Source: Anaerococcus pacaensis 9403502
Lineage (GTDB): Bacteria > Bacillota > Clostridia > Tissierellales > Peptoniphilaceae
Direction: 5' to 3'
Length of the DNA: 64,000 bases
NCBI GenBank assembly: GCA_000308255.3
Contig: HG326663.1
Location: 331,690-395,689 of the forward strand
This document shows, in pieces, positions 52,843 to 62,718 of the stretch (position 1 is its first letter; the number at the start of each line of letters is the position of its first letter). A program made the translations under genes and the position numbers. The notes beneath the pieces were generated by a model. That model saw only the letters and a program-made list of their open reading frames with translations. It had not been told where the DNA came from and did no database searches.

Positions 52843-53757
52843 ATGATTCTTGCTGATAAAATTATAAATTTAAGAAAAAAAGCAAACATGACCCAAGAGG
52901 ACCTAGCAAGTGAGATTGGAGTTAGTCGCCAATCCATATCTAAATGGGAGAGTCAAATGGCCATGCCAGATCTCGATAAGATAATGAAACTATCAAAAAT
53001 ATTTGGTGTGTCTACCGATTTTCTATTAAACGATGATATGGGCATCGAGCAGATTGTAGTCGATGAAGTACATGAAGATGTGACAAAAGTGATAGATGTG
53101 CCAATGCTAAATGATTATTTTGCCACGTATGAAAAAATAGCTAAAAAAGTAGCCATGGCTGTCCCACTTTTTATCCTAAGCCCAATTCCTACTATTGCCT
53201 TAGAAAATGCAAATGAGAAGGCTGGAATTATGCTTACTATCATGATAATTGCCATCGCAGTAGCTATGCTGATTGCAGCCGGATTTGAATCATCCAAATT
53301 TGAATTCATAGAAAAAGAACCCTACAATTTCTCTTATGGGGTAGAGGGGATAATTCAAAAAAATATTAACGAATATACTCCAACAGTTAAAAGAAACATG
53401 ATTATTTCTATTGCGATATTTATCCTATCTCCAATGATGTTCCTATTAGTGGAGGGCTCGGATTTTCCTGAAGCTTATATACTAATACTATTTTTATTCA
53501 TGACTGCCATAGCAGTTGCCATCATTGGCTACACTATGACCAAATACACAACTATGAAAGAGATTATGGAATACCGAGACCCTAGAAAACAACAAAAGGA
53601 CAATAATATGGGCAAGGCATCAGGTATCCTATGGATACTAACACTTGCAGTATTTTTAGCTTATAGTTTTGTAACTGGAAACTGGCATAACAGCTGGATA
53701 ATCTTTGTGATAGCTGGCTTTATCCAACTAGCACTTGCGGTTTATTTTGACAAATAG
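52843..53757 (+). CDS. XRE-family regulator with membrane domain, copy 2
   Basis: A 304-aa paralogue of the preceding gene: HTH (about 5-62; MTQEDLASEIGVSRQSISKWESQ), linker, and about six membrane segments (about 105-300). It ends with VTGNWHNSWIIFVIAG, like the SGNWYISWIIWIIA of copy 1. GGGAGG precedes the ATG. Converges with the ABC transporter genes. Confidence 0.87.
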   Translation: MILADKIINLRKKANMTQEDLASEIGVSRQSISKWESQMAMPDLDKIMKLSKIFGVSTDFLLNDDMGIEQIVVDEVHEDVTKVIDVPMLNDYFATYEKIAKKVAMAVPLFILSPIPTIALENANEKAGIMLTIMIIAIAVAMLIAAGFESSKFEFIEKEPYNFSYGVEGIIQKNINEYTPTVKRNMIISIAIFILSPMMFLLVEGSDFPEAYILILFLFMTAIAVAIIGYTMTKYTTMKEIMEYRDPRKQQKDNNMGKASGILWILTLAVFLAYSFVTGNWHNSWIIFVIAGFIQLALAVYFDK

Positions 53758-53763
53758 CTAAAT

Positions 53764-53795
53764 AGAGGCGAATTATAGAATTCGCCTCTTTTTTA
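53764..53795 (+). terminator. Terminator after XRE regulator 2
   Basis: AGAGGCGAATT/AATTCGCCTCT hairpin followed by TTTTTT. On the other strand it could also serve the ABC permease gene ending at 53826. Confidence 0.88.
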
Positions 53796-53825
53796 CTAAA
53801 GCTTGCTAAAGTTTAACAAATTGTC

Positions 53826-55001
53826 TTATTTTTTCTTTTTAAACCAGCTTTCTGCCGAATAGTTGAGAATATTTTTCTTATAGGTCTTTTCAGAAAGTCG
53901 ATACACCAATAGGATAGCTATGACTAGTATGGCTATAGCGATCAATCCCTCTAGCATACTTGCATAGCCATTGATAAGTCTTAGTGGCATAAAGAAGGTT
54001 GAGGTGAAAGGTAGATATGATAGGATTTTGGTTGCCATTATATCACCCTTGTTCATGAGGGCATTGGCTACAAAAAATATGGCAACAATAATAAAAATAA
54101 GTGGTGATCCATATTTACCAGCATCTTCTACCTTGTTGGCATAGGAGCCAAGCATAGCTGCAAATATAAGTGAGATTAGGATGCCTAGTAGGAATAATAC
54201 TACTATTTGAATAATCATAGCTATAATTTGAGGGTTTAGGTTGAAAGTTATATCTAAACCATCAAAAATCCCGCGGCTTTGAGCAAACATAAAGCCTATT
54301 AAACCAAAAATGGTATAAGCTAGTATTTCTACCATAGCGGCTAGGAAATTACCAAATATTTTGCCCCTAAAATATTCACCTGGCCTTACAGATGAGAAGA
54401 TAAATTCTATCATCTTCGTACCTTTTTCTGTAGCGGTTTCGGTGATTATTATTTGAATGAAGCTAATTAGAACCATATACATCAAAAACAATAGGACGTA
54501 GTAGATGCCCATGGCAATATTCTTATTGTCTGTTTGATCATCTGTTAGCTCATTTATTTGTGGACTTATCGATAAAATTTCCGCTTGATTAGGATCAAGC
54601 TTTGCATTAGCCCTATTTAATTCTAGCTGGCTAGTTTCAAGGATACTTTGAAAAATCATCTTATCCTGTATGCCTACATCGCTAGTATAGAAATCAGCTA
54701 TAATTTTTCCGTCTTTCTCCCACACTTTTGCGTATGGTGCTTTGTCATCTTCATCTGCTAATATGTCATCAAGCTCATCTTCGCTGATTAGCTTAAAGCC
54801 CTGACTTTCAAAAGCTTCGTCTATGTTTAGTTTTGGGTCAGCTACCACATACATATCTTTATCTGCATTCTGTCCTGCAAAATAGCCAATTGCTAGACTT
54901 ACTATCATAATCACGATAGGTAGTAAAAGCATCACCCAGAAACTAGGACTTTTCATTTGATTTTTGAAGGTTTCTCTGCTAACGATTCTAGTTCTATTCA
55001 T
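53826..55001 (-). CDS. ABC-2 type permease (NatB-like)
   Basis: A 391-aa membrane component of an exporter: an N-terminal membrane helix (about 20-40), a large extracellular domain (about 45-165), then five membrane helices with ETATEKGTKMIEFIFSSVRPGEYFRGKIFGN, the NatB signature. The open frame starts at 55067, but GGAGGTGG just before the ATG at 55001 and the overlap of only 8 bp with the ATPase gene favour 55001. Export substrate unknown; NatAB relatives export Na+ or other ions and peptides. Confidence 0.87.
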   Translation of the reverse strand: MNRTRIVSRETFKNQMKSPSFWVMLLLPIVIMIVSLAIGYFAGQNADKDMYVVADPKLNIDEAFESQGFKLISEDELDDILADEDDKAPYAKVWEKDGKIIADFYTSDVGIQDKMIFQSILETSQLELNRANAKLDPNQAEILSISPQINELTDDQTDNKNIAMGIYYVLLFLMYMVLISFIQIIITETATEKGTKMIEFIFSSVRPGEYFRGKIFGNFLAAMVEILAYTIFGLIGFMFAQSRGIFDGLDITFNLNPQIIAMIIQIVVLFLLGILISLIFAAMLGSYANKVEDAGKYGSPLIFIIVAIFFVANALMNKGDIMATKILSYLPFTSTFFMPLRLINGYASMLEGLIAIAILVIAILLVYRLSEKTYKKNILNYSAESWFKKKK

Positions 55002-55884
55002 CTTTTGCCACCTCCGCTCTAAAGATTTCGTTAAGGCTTGGAGCTGCTTGGCTAAATTGGGCAACATAGCCGATATTTTTTGTTATAAGGTCATAGAGCA
55101 TTGGCCCATCAGCTGCATTATGTAAGTTGATTTTCCAAATATTGCCAGCCCTAGTATATGATTTTACCTTTGTATCGATAAGGCCAGCTAAGTCATGGTC
55201 TGTTTCAATAATTACCACATCCCTAGGATATGAATCTCTAATCTCAGATGGTGTTCCGTTTAGGATTATTTTTCCATTTTTTATCATGGCGAGCTTGTTG
55301 CAAAGACTCTCTACATTTTCCATGTTATGAGATGAGAAAAGTATTGTCATGCCATTGGCATTTAGCTCTTTTATTATATCTTCAAGTAGGGCAATATTGT
55401 ATGGGTCTAACCCTGATAGAGGCTCATCAAGGATGACAAATTCTGGCTTATATATCACTGATGCAAGGAGTTGAACCTTTTGCTGGTTCCCCTTGGATAG
55501 GGATTTGATTTTATCAGTTAGTTCTCCTTTGACCTCGAAGCGGTCAAACCATTTTTGAAGCTCCTCATTTGTTATGTCTGGGCGTTGGTTTAGCCTTGAA
55601 AAATAGCGAATTTCATCAGCTATGGTCTTTTTTGGTGAAAGCGACCTCTCTTCTGGTAAAAATCCAATTTTTTCAAGGGGTACATCCTTCATAGGCCTTC
55701 CATCATATCTAATATCACCTGTATAGTCATCGAAGAAGTTCATCATTGAGCGAAATAGGGTTGATTTGCCAGCTCCATTTTGGCCTATGATCCCAAAAAT
55801 ATCGCCTTTATCGACCGTAAAACTAACATCATCTAGGGCCTGGACCTTGCCAAATGATTTTGAAACATTTTTAATCTCAATCAT
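54994..55884 (-). CDS. ABC transporter ATPase (NatA-like)
   Basis: A 296-aa ATPase: Walker A GQNGAGKST (34-42), signature LSKGNQQKV, Walker B EFVILDEP with LSGLDP, H-loop SSHNM, then a C-terminal extension (about 215-296) typical of NatA/YhaQ-type exporters. Partner of the overlapping permease gene. Confidence 0.92.
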   Translation of the reverse strand: MIEIKNVSKSFGKVQALDDVSFTVDKGDIFGIIGQNGAGKSTLFRSMMNFFDDYTGDIRYDGRPMKDVPLEKIGFLPEERSLSPKKTIADEIRYFSRLNQRPDITNEELQKWFDRFEVKGELTDKIKSLSKGNQQKVQLLASVIYKPEFVILDEPLSGLDPYNIALLEDIIKELNANGMTILFSSHNMENVESLCNKLAMIKNGKIILNGTPSEIRDSYPRDVVIIETDHDLAGLIDTKVKSYTRAGNIWKINLHNAADGPMLYDLITKNIGYVAQFSQAAPSLNEIFRAEVAKDE

Positions 55885-55970
55885 ATTTATCCTTTCCTTT
55901 TATAAATTATTCATTATATATTATAACATAGAGTTTATATTTACCCATTATATTTATAAAGCTACAGTTT

Positions 55971-56177
55971 CTAAAAATAAAATAAATCTTCAAATTTTTT
56001 ATCTAATGCTATGCACAGTATCAATGCTAGTTTGGCTGTTGGGTTAAATTGACCTGTTTCTATAGAACTAATAGTGTTTCTAGAAACCCCTACCATGTCG
56101 GCCAAGTTTTGCTGTGAGTAGCCTTTTTCTTTGCGGACTTCTTTGAGTCTATTTTTTAATACTAGTTCTTCATCCAT
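55971..56177 (-). CDS. Small XRE-family regulator
   Basis: A 68-aa stand-alone Cro/C1 helix-turn-helix protein (RLKEVRKEKGYSQQNLADMVGVSRNTISSIETG), of the size of YgzD/YkzF-type regulators. It starts 9 bp after the upstream membrane protein gene; GGGGGAGG precedes its ATG. Likely binds the two operators at 56526-56572 and represses its own operon. Confidence 0.9.
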   Translation of the reverse strand: MDEELVLKNRLKEVRKEKGYSQQNLADMVGVSRNTISSIETGQFNPTAKLALILCIALDKKFEDLFYF

Positions 56178-56186
56178 ACCTCCCCC

Positions 56187-56504
56187 TTAGTTTAAACTCA
56201 TAAAGTGAGCTATGAGACATAAAACTGTTCCTATGGCAAGAATTGTCCCTAAGACTAAATTCTTCTTCTCTTTAATGTATTTATATTTCACCAAAACCAT
56301 AGCTGCAACAATCCCAAAATATATAGCCTGAGCTCCATAATTATAGGTATTGTAGAAAAATTGATCTCCGGCAACAATTATGGCTGTAATAAGCAAGCCA
56401 ACTTCTCCAGCCCTCTTACTAGACTTACTTAGTACATCTACCATTAGCTCATCATTGTTTTTATAATCTCTCCTACTTTTTGCCAAAATTTCTTCTTTGT
56501 TCAT
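56187..56504 (-). CDS. DUF6442-like small membrane protein
   Basis: A 105-aa protein with a cytosolic N-terminal part (EEILAKSRRDYKNNDELMVDVLSKSSKR) and three membrane helices. This start and topology match the DUF6442-type proteins usually encoded beside a small XRE regulator. GGAGG precedes the ATG. Function unknown. Confidence 0.75.
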   Translation of the reverse strand: MNKEEILAKSRRDYKNNDELMVDVLSKSSKRAGEVGLLITAIIVAGDQFFYNTYNYGAQAIYFGIVAAMVLVKYKYIKEKKNLVLGTILAIGTVLCLIAHFMSLN

Positions 56505-56525
56505 AATTTTTCCTCCAGTATTATG

Positions 56526-56575
56526 CCAAGTACACTTGGTAAATTAATTATATACTCGCCAAGTATACTTGTCAA
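56526..56575 (-). promoter_or_regulatory. Consensus promoter with two operator dyads
   Basis: On the minus strand TTGACA (56570-56575), 17-bp spacer, TATAAT (56547-56552). Two inverted repeats overlap it: CCAAGTACACTTGG (56526-56539, after the -10) and CCAAGTATACTTGT (56559-56572, between the boxes). This is a classical repressor layout for the XRE protein two genes on. Confidence 0.85.
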
Positions 56576-56585
56576 TAGTTGATAT

Positions 56586-56612
56586 AAAAAAAGATAAGCC
56601 CTAAAACTTATC
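56586..56612 (-). terminator. Terminator of the uvrBA operon
   Basis: Minus strand GATAAG/CTTATC hairpin followed by seven Ts, 15 bp after the 89-aa gene. Confidence 0.85.
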
Positions 56613-56626
56613 TCCTTTAAAAACAA

Positions 56627-56896
56627 CTAATTATCAAATTGTGACATATCAAAATTATCTAGGTCAACTCCAGCTTCTTTTAGGAGGGCCTCAATTTGTG
56701 CTGTATTTTCTGTGATTGATGCTAGTAGCCTTTGAGCTTCTTCTTCGTTCATATTATCAAGGTCAATCCCTTGAATGCCTGGGACAGCGTGTGGTAGGTC
56801 TATGGTTAGGTCTTCGCCATCACCTAGGCTAAAGCTCATAGGTCTGCCGTTTCTGCTGGTATCTACTTTATTATCTTTTTTATCTTCCATTGCCAT
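56627..56896 (-). CDS. Small acidic protein downstream of uvrA, unknown
   Basis: An 89-aa acidic protein (LTIDLPHAVPGIQGIDLDNMNEEEAQRLL) with no signal or membrane segment, starting 12 bp after uvrA behind an AGGAGAG site and before the operon terminator. Co-transcription with uvrBA is clear from spacing; whether it takes part in repair is unknown. Confidence 0.75.
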   Translation of the reverse strand: MAMEDKKDNKVDTSRNGRPMSFSLGDGEDLTIDLPHAVPGIQGIDLDNMNEEEAQRLLASITENTAQIEALLKEAGVDLDNFDMSQFDN

Positions 56897-56908
56897 AATT
56901 TTTCTCTC

Positions 56909-59725
56909 CTATTTTAGTATTTTCTTTAAATATTTACCCGTATATGACTTTTTGTTTTTAGCTAGCTCTTCTGGAGTTCCGCAGCCGACGATTGTGCCGC
57001 CCCCATCTCCGCCTTCTGGTCCAAGGTCGATTAGGTAATCGGAGACCTTTATCACATCAAGATTGTGCTCGATGACTACTACTGTGTTGTTTTGCTCAAC
57101 TAGGCGGTTAAGCACATCTATTAGCTTGTGAACATCTGCCATGTGAAGGCCTGTGGTTGGCTCATCTAAGATGTAGAGGGTTTGGCCTGTGCCTACTTTT
57201 GCAAGTTCTGTGGCTAGCTTTACCCTTTGAGCTTCACCACCAGATAGCTCTGTGGATGGTTGGCCGATTTTTATATAGCCGAGACCTACATCGTATAGGG
57301 TCTGCAGCTTACGTACAATTGGTGGATGGTTTTCGAAAAACTCGATCCCTTCTTCTACAGTCATATCAAGGACTTCAGATATGTCCTTGCCCTTGTATTT
57401 AACCTCGAGTGTCTCGCGGTTGTAGCGCTTGCCGTGGCATACTTCACATGGGACATATACATCTGGTAAGAACATCATGTCTACTTTGATTGTACCATCT
57501 CCCTTGCAGGCTTCACAACGGCCGCCCTTTACATTAAAGGAAAATCTGCCCTTGTCATAGCCGCGCATCTTGGCTTCATTAGTCATGGCAAATACATCAC
57601 GAATGCCATCAAACACCTTAGTATATGTCGCTGGATTAGAACGAGGAGTACGGCCAATTGGTGATTGGTCGATGGCTATGACCTTGTCAATATTTTCAAG
57701 GCCTAGGATTTCTTCGTGTTTTCCTGGACGAACTTTGGTTTTGTTGAGTTTTTTGGTGACTGATTTGTAAAGTATTTCATTGATTAGCGATGATTTGCCA
57801 GATCCTGAGACACCTGTGACAGAGGTGAGGACGCCAATTGGGATTTTGACGTCGACATTTTTGAGGTTGTTTTCTGCTGCACCTTTGATTTCTATATAGG
57901 TGTCAGATGTTCTGCGTTCAGCTGGTATTGGGATTACACTTCTGCCTGAGAGATAGTCGCCTGTAATGGATTCCTTGGTGTTCATGATATCATCAACTGA
58001 TCCTTGAGCTACTACTTCGCCCCCGTGTACACCTGCTCTAGGTCCAATGTCTACTATAAAGTCAGCTTCACGGATGGTGTCTTCGTCGTGTTCTACTATG
58101 ATTAGGGTGTTTCCAATGTCTGTGAGATTTCTGAGGGATGCTATTAGCTTGTCATTGTCTCTTTGGTGGAGGCCAATAGATGGCTCATCTAGGACATAGC
58201 AGACTCCCACAAGGCCTGATCCGATTTGGGTGGCAAGTCTAATACGTTGGCTTTCGCCACCAGAGAGGGTGGCAGCTGACCTATTTAAAGTCAAATAGCC
58301 AAGGCCCACATCATTTAAAAACCTTAGCCTTGATTCGATTTCACGGATGATAAGCTCTGCTATATTCTCTTTCATTTCTGAAAGCTCGAGCTCATCGAAA
58401 AACTTAACTGACTTTTCGACTGATAACTTGGTGAGGTCTGAGATATTGGTATCCCCAACTTTGATAGCGAGAACTTCTGGTTTTAATCTGTCGCCGTGGC
58501 AGGTCTTACATTCTTCCTCTCCAAGGAATTCCCTAAATCTTTTTCGCTGATTGTCAGTAGAAGCTCGCTCATAGCGGTCGCCTATATTTGCTATAGCCCC
58601 TTCAAAAGGACCTTTATAGCGCTTGCGGCCTGAAAATCTAGAATCAAATACGAAAGATAAATCATATTTTGTTCCATATAGGATATCATCTATCATTTCC
58701 TTTGGGGCTTCTATAAGTGGAGCATCTGCTGAGAAATCATAATGGTCTGCTATGGCATGGATGGTTTCATAATAATAGCCGCCCTTGCTTGAGCCTGAAT
58801 AAGCATCTATAGCCCCTTCATTTATCGATAAATTCATATTTGGTATCACAAGCTCTGGGTCAACTTGCAGGTGGAAACCAAGGCCGTTGCAGTCCGGACA
58901 CATGCCTATTGGGGCATTGAATGAAAACATATTTGGGGTAATCTCAGGCAGGCTGATATGGCCATCTGGGCAAGCAAGCTTGCTTGATAGGATGTATTCT
59001 TCGCCATCAATCACATCGATAGTCACAGTCCCATCAGCGAGCCTTAGCGCTGTTTCTAAGGAATCGGCAAGGCGGGTATTTATACCTTCTTTGATGACAA
59101 TCCTATCTACAATAATTGAGATGTCGTGCTTTTTAGTTTTTGATAGTTCTATCTCATCTTCTAAGTCAAAGCGCTCTCCATCTATCATAACCCTTACAAA
59201 ACCTTCTTTTTGGATGTTGTCGAGGGCCTTTTTGTGTTGACCTTTTTTGCCCTTGATCACTGGTGCGAGGATTTGGATGCGGGTCTTTTCTGGCAGGGTC
59301 AGAATATTATCTACCATTTGGTCGATAGATTGGGCCTTGATTGGCTTGCCGCACACTGGGCAGTATGGGTCGCCAATTCTCGCATATAAAAGCCTATAAT
59401 AATCGTATATTTCTGTAACTGTTGCTACAGTAGAACGTGGGTTTCTGTTGGTTGTCTTTTGGTCAATTGATATCGAAGGGGAGAGCCCCTCGATAGAGTC
59501 TACATCTGGCTTGTCCACATTGCCCAAGAATTGGCGGGCATAGGATGAGAGGCTTTCTACATATCGCCTTTGGCCCTCGGCATAAATAGTGTCAAAGGCT
59601 AAAGTGGACTTTCCTGATCCGGAAAGTCCTGTAAATACAATCATCTCATCACGTGGCAGGGTCAGATTGACATTTTTGAGGTTGTTGGTGCGGGCACCTT
59701 TTATTACTATGTCGTGTTCGCTCAA
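56909..59725 (-). CDS. uvrA: Excinuclease ABC subunit A
   Basis: A 938-aa DNA damage recognition ATPase of nucleotide excision repair. Two ABC modules (Walker A GLSGSGKS and GVSGSGKSS; signatures LSGGE twice; Walker B CYVLDEPSIGLH and LYILDEPTTGLH). The C-terminal zinc finger is complete (CEAC...CEVC). In the first zinc module CPDGH replaces the CxxC seen in E. coli, with CPDC kept; a His or Cys variant of this site occurs in other Firmicutes. Starts 1 bp after the uvrB stop. Confidence 0.97.
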   Translation of the reverse strand: MSEHDIVIKGARTNNLKNVNLTLPRDEMIVFTGLSGSGKSTLAFDTIYAEGQRRYVESLSSYARQFLGNVDKPDVDSIEGLSPSISIDQKTTNRNPRSTVATVTEIYDYYRLLYARIGDPYCPVCGKPIKAQSIDQMVDNILTLPEKTRIQILAPVIKGKKGQHKKALDNIQKEGFVRVMIDGERFDLEDEIELSKTKKHDISIIVDRIVIKEGINTRLADSLETALRLADGTVTIDVIDGEEYILSSKLACPDGHISLPEITPNMFSFNAPIGMCPDCNGLGFHLQVDPELVIPNMNLSINEGAIDAYSGSSKGGYYYETIHAIADHYDFSADAPLIEAPKEMIDDILYGTKYDLSFVFDSRFSGRKRYKGPFEGAIANIGDRYERASTDNQRKRFREFLGEEECKTCHGDRLKPEVLAIKVGDTNISDLTKLSVEKSVKFFDELELSEMKENIAELIIREIESRLRFLNDVGLGYLTLNRSAATLSGGESQRIRLATQIGSGLVGVCYVLDEPSIGLHQRDNDKLIASLRNLTDIGNTLIIVEHDEDTIREADFIVDIGPRAGVHGGEVVAQGSVDDIMNTKESITGDYLSGRSVIPIPAERRTSDTYIEIKGAAENNLKNVDVKIPIGVLTSVTGVSGSGKSSLINEILYKSVTKKLNKTKVRPGKHEEILGLENIDKVIAIDQSPIGRTPRSNPATYTKVFDGIRDVFAMTNEAKMRGYDKGRFSFNVKGGRCEACKGDGTIKVDMMFLPDVYVPCEVCHGKRYNRETLEVKYKGKDISEVLDMTVEEGIEFFENHPPIVRKLQTLYDVGLGYIKIGQPSTELSGGEAQRVKLATELAKVGTGQTLYILDEPTTGLHMADVHKLIDVLNRLVEQNNTVVVIEHNLDVIKVSDYLIDLGPEGGDGGGTIVGCGTPEELAKNKKSYTGKYLKKILK

Positions 59726-59726
59726 T

Positions 59727-61700
59727 TTATGCTCCTACGAAGTTTGCCTTCATGGCTGCTATTTGGTCGCGGATGTTGGCAGCGCGTTCGAAGTCTAGTT
59801 CTTCGGCGGCCTTATACATTTGTGCTTCCAGGTTGATTAGTATTGCGTCTATATCTTCACGGCTGAATTCTTCAATTTCCTCTTCCTCAGCGGCCTTGGT
59901 TACTTGAATCATTTCGCCGATATTTTTTCTAATGGTGGTTGGTGTGATGCCATTTTCTCTGTTGAATTCTTCTTGGATTTCGCGGCGACGGGCTGTCTCA
60001 TCGATAGCTTTTTGCATTGATTTGGTGATTTGGTCGCCGTACATGATTACCTTGCCCTCAGAGTTACGAGCGGCACGGCCTATGGTTTGGATGAGGGAAG
60101 TTTCACTTCTGAGGAAGCCTTCCTTGTCTGCATCTAGTATTGCAATGAGCGATACTTCTGGGATATCTAGACCTTCACGAAGGAGGTTGATACCTACGAG
60201 TACATCAAATTCACCCAGACGAAGCTCACGGATAATTTCCGAACGCTCTATGGTTTTGATATCAGAGTGGAGGTATTTTACCTTGATACCATTGCTGGTC
60301 AAATAGGTGGTTAGGTCCTCGGCCATTTTTTTAGTAAGGGTAGTAACTAAAGTCCTATCGCCCTTTTCTATTGTTTGATTAATCTCAGCTATGAGGTCGT
60401 CAATTTGATTTTCTGTAGGGCGGACTTCTACTATCGGATCTAGTAGGCCTGTTGGGCGGATGATTTGGTCAACCATTTCACCATTTGTCTTCTCTTTTTC
60501 ATATGGGCCAGGGGTGGCTGATACATAGACAGCCTGGCCAATTAAGTCTTCAAATTCATTGAACTTTAGAGGTCTATTATCAAGGGCTGATGGCAATCTA
60601 AAGCCATAGTCCACTAGGTTTTGTTTTCTACTCCTGTCCCCTTCATACATACCACCTACTTGTGGGATGGATACGTGGGACTCATCGACCATGAGGATGA
60701 AATCATCTGGGAAATAGTCGATTAGGGTGTATGGCCTAGAGCCTGCTGGCCTATTTGATAAGTGGCGTGAATAGTTTTCGATACCTGAACAAAAGCCAAT
60801 TTCTCTTAGCATCTCAAGGTCATATCTGGTACGTTGTTCGAGTCTTTGAGCTTCTAGAAGTTTGTTCTCGCGGTTTAGCTCTTCTAAGCGTTCTTCAAGC
60901 TCTTGTTCGATTGAAATAATAGCTCGGTCTGTCTTCTCGCTGGTTGTCGCATAGTGGCTGGCTGGATAAATATATCCATGGGTTAACTTTGCAGTTACCT
61001 TGCCTGTGAGCGAATCAAATTCTGATATGTCTTCGATTTCATCTCCAAAAAACTCTATACGGATAGCCTTTTGGTCAAAGCCAGCTGGGAAAATATCTAG
61101 TATATCGCCGCGGCGCCTAAAGGTACCACGGTCAAAATCTATGTCATTTCTCACATATTGGACATCGATAAGTCTCCTCATGACCTCTTCTGGAGCTATC
61201 TCTTGGCCAGGCCTTAGAGAAACTACTAGTTCCTTATAGTCAATCGGATCCCCTAGGCCATAGATACAAGAAACAGATGCCACAATGATTACATCTCGGC
61301 GCTCAAATAAGGCCATAGTAGCACTATGGCGCATCTTATCTATTTCATCATTTATCGAACTATCCTTGGCTATGTAGGTATCAGTTGCCGCTACATAGGC
61401 CTCAGGTTGGTAATAATCGTAGTAGCTTACGAAGTATTCTACAGCATTGTCCGGGAAAAATTCCTTAAATTCTGTAAAAAGCTGGTAAGCGAGTGTCTTG
61501 TTGTGGGCAAGGACCAGTGTTGGCCTTTGCACACGTTCTATAATATTGGCCATGGTAAAGGTCTTACCAGAGCCAGTCACCCCGCGGAGGATCTGGTCGG
61601 TCTTGCCAGATTCTAGGCCAGCTACCAATTTATCGATAGCTGCTGGCTGGTCCCCCTTGGGTTTATAATTAGAATTTATCTCAAATTTATTCATAAACAC
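59727..61700 (-). CDS. uvrB: Excinuclease ABC subunit B
   Basis: A 657-aa helicase-like subunit that loads on damaged DNA with UvrA and recruits UvrC. Walker A GVTGSGKT, the beta-hairpin region [20 protein letters not shown], the helicase motif QTIGRAARN, and the C-terminal UVR domain ([26 protein letters not shown]) that contacts UvrC. Length is standard. First gene of the uvrB-uvrA-89-aa operon. Confidence 0.97.
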   Translation of the reverse strand: MFMNKFEINSNYKPKGDQPAAIDKLVAGLESGKTDQILRGVTGSGKTFTMANIIERVQRPTLVLAHNKTLAYQLFTEFKEFFPDNAVEYFVSYYDYYQPEAYVAATDTYIAKDSSINDEIDKMRHSATMALFERRDVIIVASVSCIYGLGDPIDYKELVVSLRPGQEIAPEEVMRRLIDVQYVRNDIDFDRGTFRRRGDILDIFPAGFDQKAIRIEFFGDEIEDISEFDSLTGKVTAKLTHGYIYPASHYATTSEKTDRAIISIEQELEERLEELNRENKLLEAQRLEQRTRYDLEMLREIGFCSGIENYSRHLSNRPAGSRPYTLIDYFPDDFILMVDESHVSIPQVGGMYEGDRSRKQNLVDYGFRLPSALDNRPLKFNEFEDLIGQAVYVSATPGPYEKEKTNGEMVDQIIRPTGLLDPIVEVRPTENQIDDLIAEINQTIEKGDRTLVTTLTKKMAEDLTTYLTSNGIKVKYLHSDIKTIERSEIIRELRLGEFDVLVGINLLREGLDIPEVSLIAILDADKEGFLRSETSLIQTIGRAARNSEGKVIMYGDQITKSMQKAIDETARRREIQEEFNRENGITPTTIRKNIGEMIQVTKAAEEEEIEEFSREDIDAILINLEAQMYKAAEELDFERAANIRDQIAAMKANFVGA

Positions 61701-61795
61701 TTCCTTTATTACAAGTGTAAATTATCATTGGGTCCATATATAAATATACACGTATTTGTTTAAATTTCAATTATTATGAGGTCTATGCAGGGCAT

Positions 61796-61818
61796 AAAAA
61801 AAAGCCCCGCTTGGGGCT
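61796..61818 (-). terminator. Terminator of the small membrane protein cluster
   Basis: Minus strand AGCCCC/GGGGCT hairpin followed by eight Ts; it begins just past the stop of the 60-aa gene. Confidence 0.88.
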
Positions 61819-61822
61819 AATA

Positions 61823-62005
61823 TTAGTTCTGATTCTTTGATTTATCGGCTATGGCGAGTAATAGATTTGCTCCACCAAATAGCCATAATAGTGACTGGAA
61901 CAATCTTAGATTATCAAAAGCTGGTACGAATTTTAAAATCAAGGCTATGACTATACAAACTAAGCCAGTGATAATCCTTATTCTTCTTTTTTCTTCATTA
62001 TTCAT
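61823..62005 (-). CDS. Small two-helix membrane protein
   Basis: A 60-aa protein beginning MNNEEKRRIRIITGLVCIVIAL with two membrane helices and a short Lys/Asn tail. One of four similar tiny proteins in a row. Function unknown. Confidence 0.7.
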   Translation of the reverse strand: MNNEEKRRIRIITGLVCIVIALILKFVPAFDNLRLFQSLLWLFGGANLLLAIADKSKNQN

Positions 62006-62021
62006 ACGACCACCTCTACGC

Positions 62022-62180
62022 TCATTTTATAAAAGGCAAATCGTATTTGGCCCCATAGGCCACAAGCCCACCTAGGACTGTAAATATTGCCCCTAATAAG
62101 TAGTCGCCAGTAGTAAGCCCATAATAAGCAGCCATCACTATTAGCATCAATCCAATTATCATAAATCTTTTTTCCATCAT
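62022..62180 (-). CDS. Small two-helix membrane protein
   Basis: A 52-aa frame beginning MMEKRFMIIGLMLIVMAAYYG with two membrane helices and ending in LPFIK. Two adjacent ATGs; GGGAG lies close to the first, so the second (62177) may be used. It begins immediately after the stop of the 65-aa gene. Function unknown. Confidence 0.65.
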   Translation of the reverse strand: MMEKRFMIIGLMLIVMAAYYGLTTGDYLLGAIFTVLGGLVAYGAKYDLPFIK

Positions 62181-62378
62181 TTATCTCCCAAATTTAAAAT
62201 CATCTTCCATAAAATTATCATCACCAGAAAGGCCTGTTGCCTTATCTGCTATAAAAAATGTAACCACTCCTCCAAAGACCATGACCAAGGCAAAGATGGT
62301 TTCTCCTATGAGATATAGCATAATCCCAAGGAGTAAAAAGCAAACTGCCATGATGCGTATCTTTTGTTTTTGACTCAT
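62181..62378 (-). CDS. Small two-helix membrane protein
   Basis: A 65-aa protein beginning MSQKQKIRIMAVCFLLLGIML with two membrane helices and an acidic C-terminal tail ending FKFGR. AGAGGG precedes the ATG. Function unknown. Confidence 0.7.
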   Translation of the reverse strand: MSQKQKIRIMAVCFLLLGIMLYLIGETIFALVMVFGGVVTFFIADKATGLSGDDNFMEDDFKFGR

Positions 62379-62411
62379 ATCTACCCTCTATTCCTTTTAC
62401 TATGATTTTAC

Positions 62412-62445
62412 CGCATTTTAAAAGACCTCCCAAGAGGGAAGCCTC
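62412..62445 (-). terminator. Possible terminator between small membrane protein genes
   Basis: Minus strand TTCCC-TCTT-GGGAG hairpin followed by TCTTTTAAAAT, after the 54-aa gene. Confidence 0.5.
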
Positions 62446-62452
62446 GTTTTAC

Positions 62453-62617
62453 TTATCTAGAGGTTTGATTTTGGCTTTTGAAGGCAGCTACTAAGAATAG
62501 TATAGCTACAATTAGTGAGATAATTGCCCACATGGTATCTTGTCTTTGAAAACTTAAGAGGGCTACTACTAGAAAAATTATTCCTACGATGATTCTAATT
62601 ACTTTACTACTTTCCAT
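62453..62617 (-). CDS. Small two-helix membrane protein
   Basis: A 54-aa protein beginning MESSKVIRIIVGIIFLVVAL with two membrane helices and a polar tail ending NQTSR. AAGGAAA precedes the ATG. It shares the [K/R]-x-IRII-x-G start with the 60-aa protein. First of the four-gene cluster. Confidence 0.65.
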   Translation of the reverse strand: MESSKVIRIIVGIIFLVVALLSFQRQDTMWAIISLIVAILFLVAAFKSQNQTSR

Positions 62618-62718
62618 AAAATTTCCTTAATCTAATATAATCTTTATACTCAAAATTATAGTACCAATTAGAATGATTTTATAGCTAATCGTATGGTCTA
62701 AGTTTTTAATTTAGCCTA

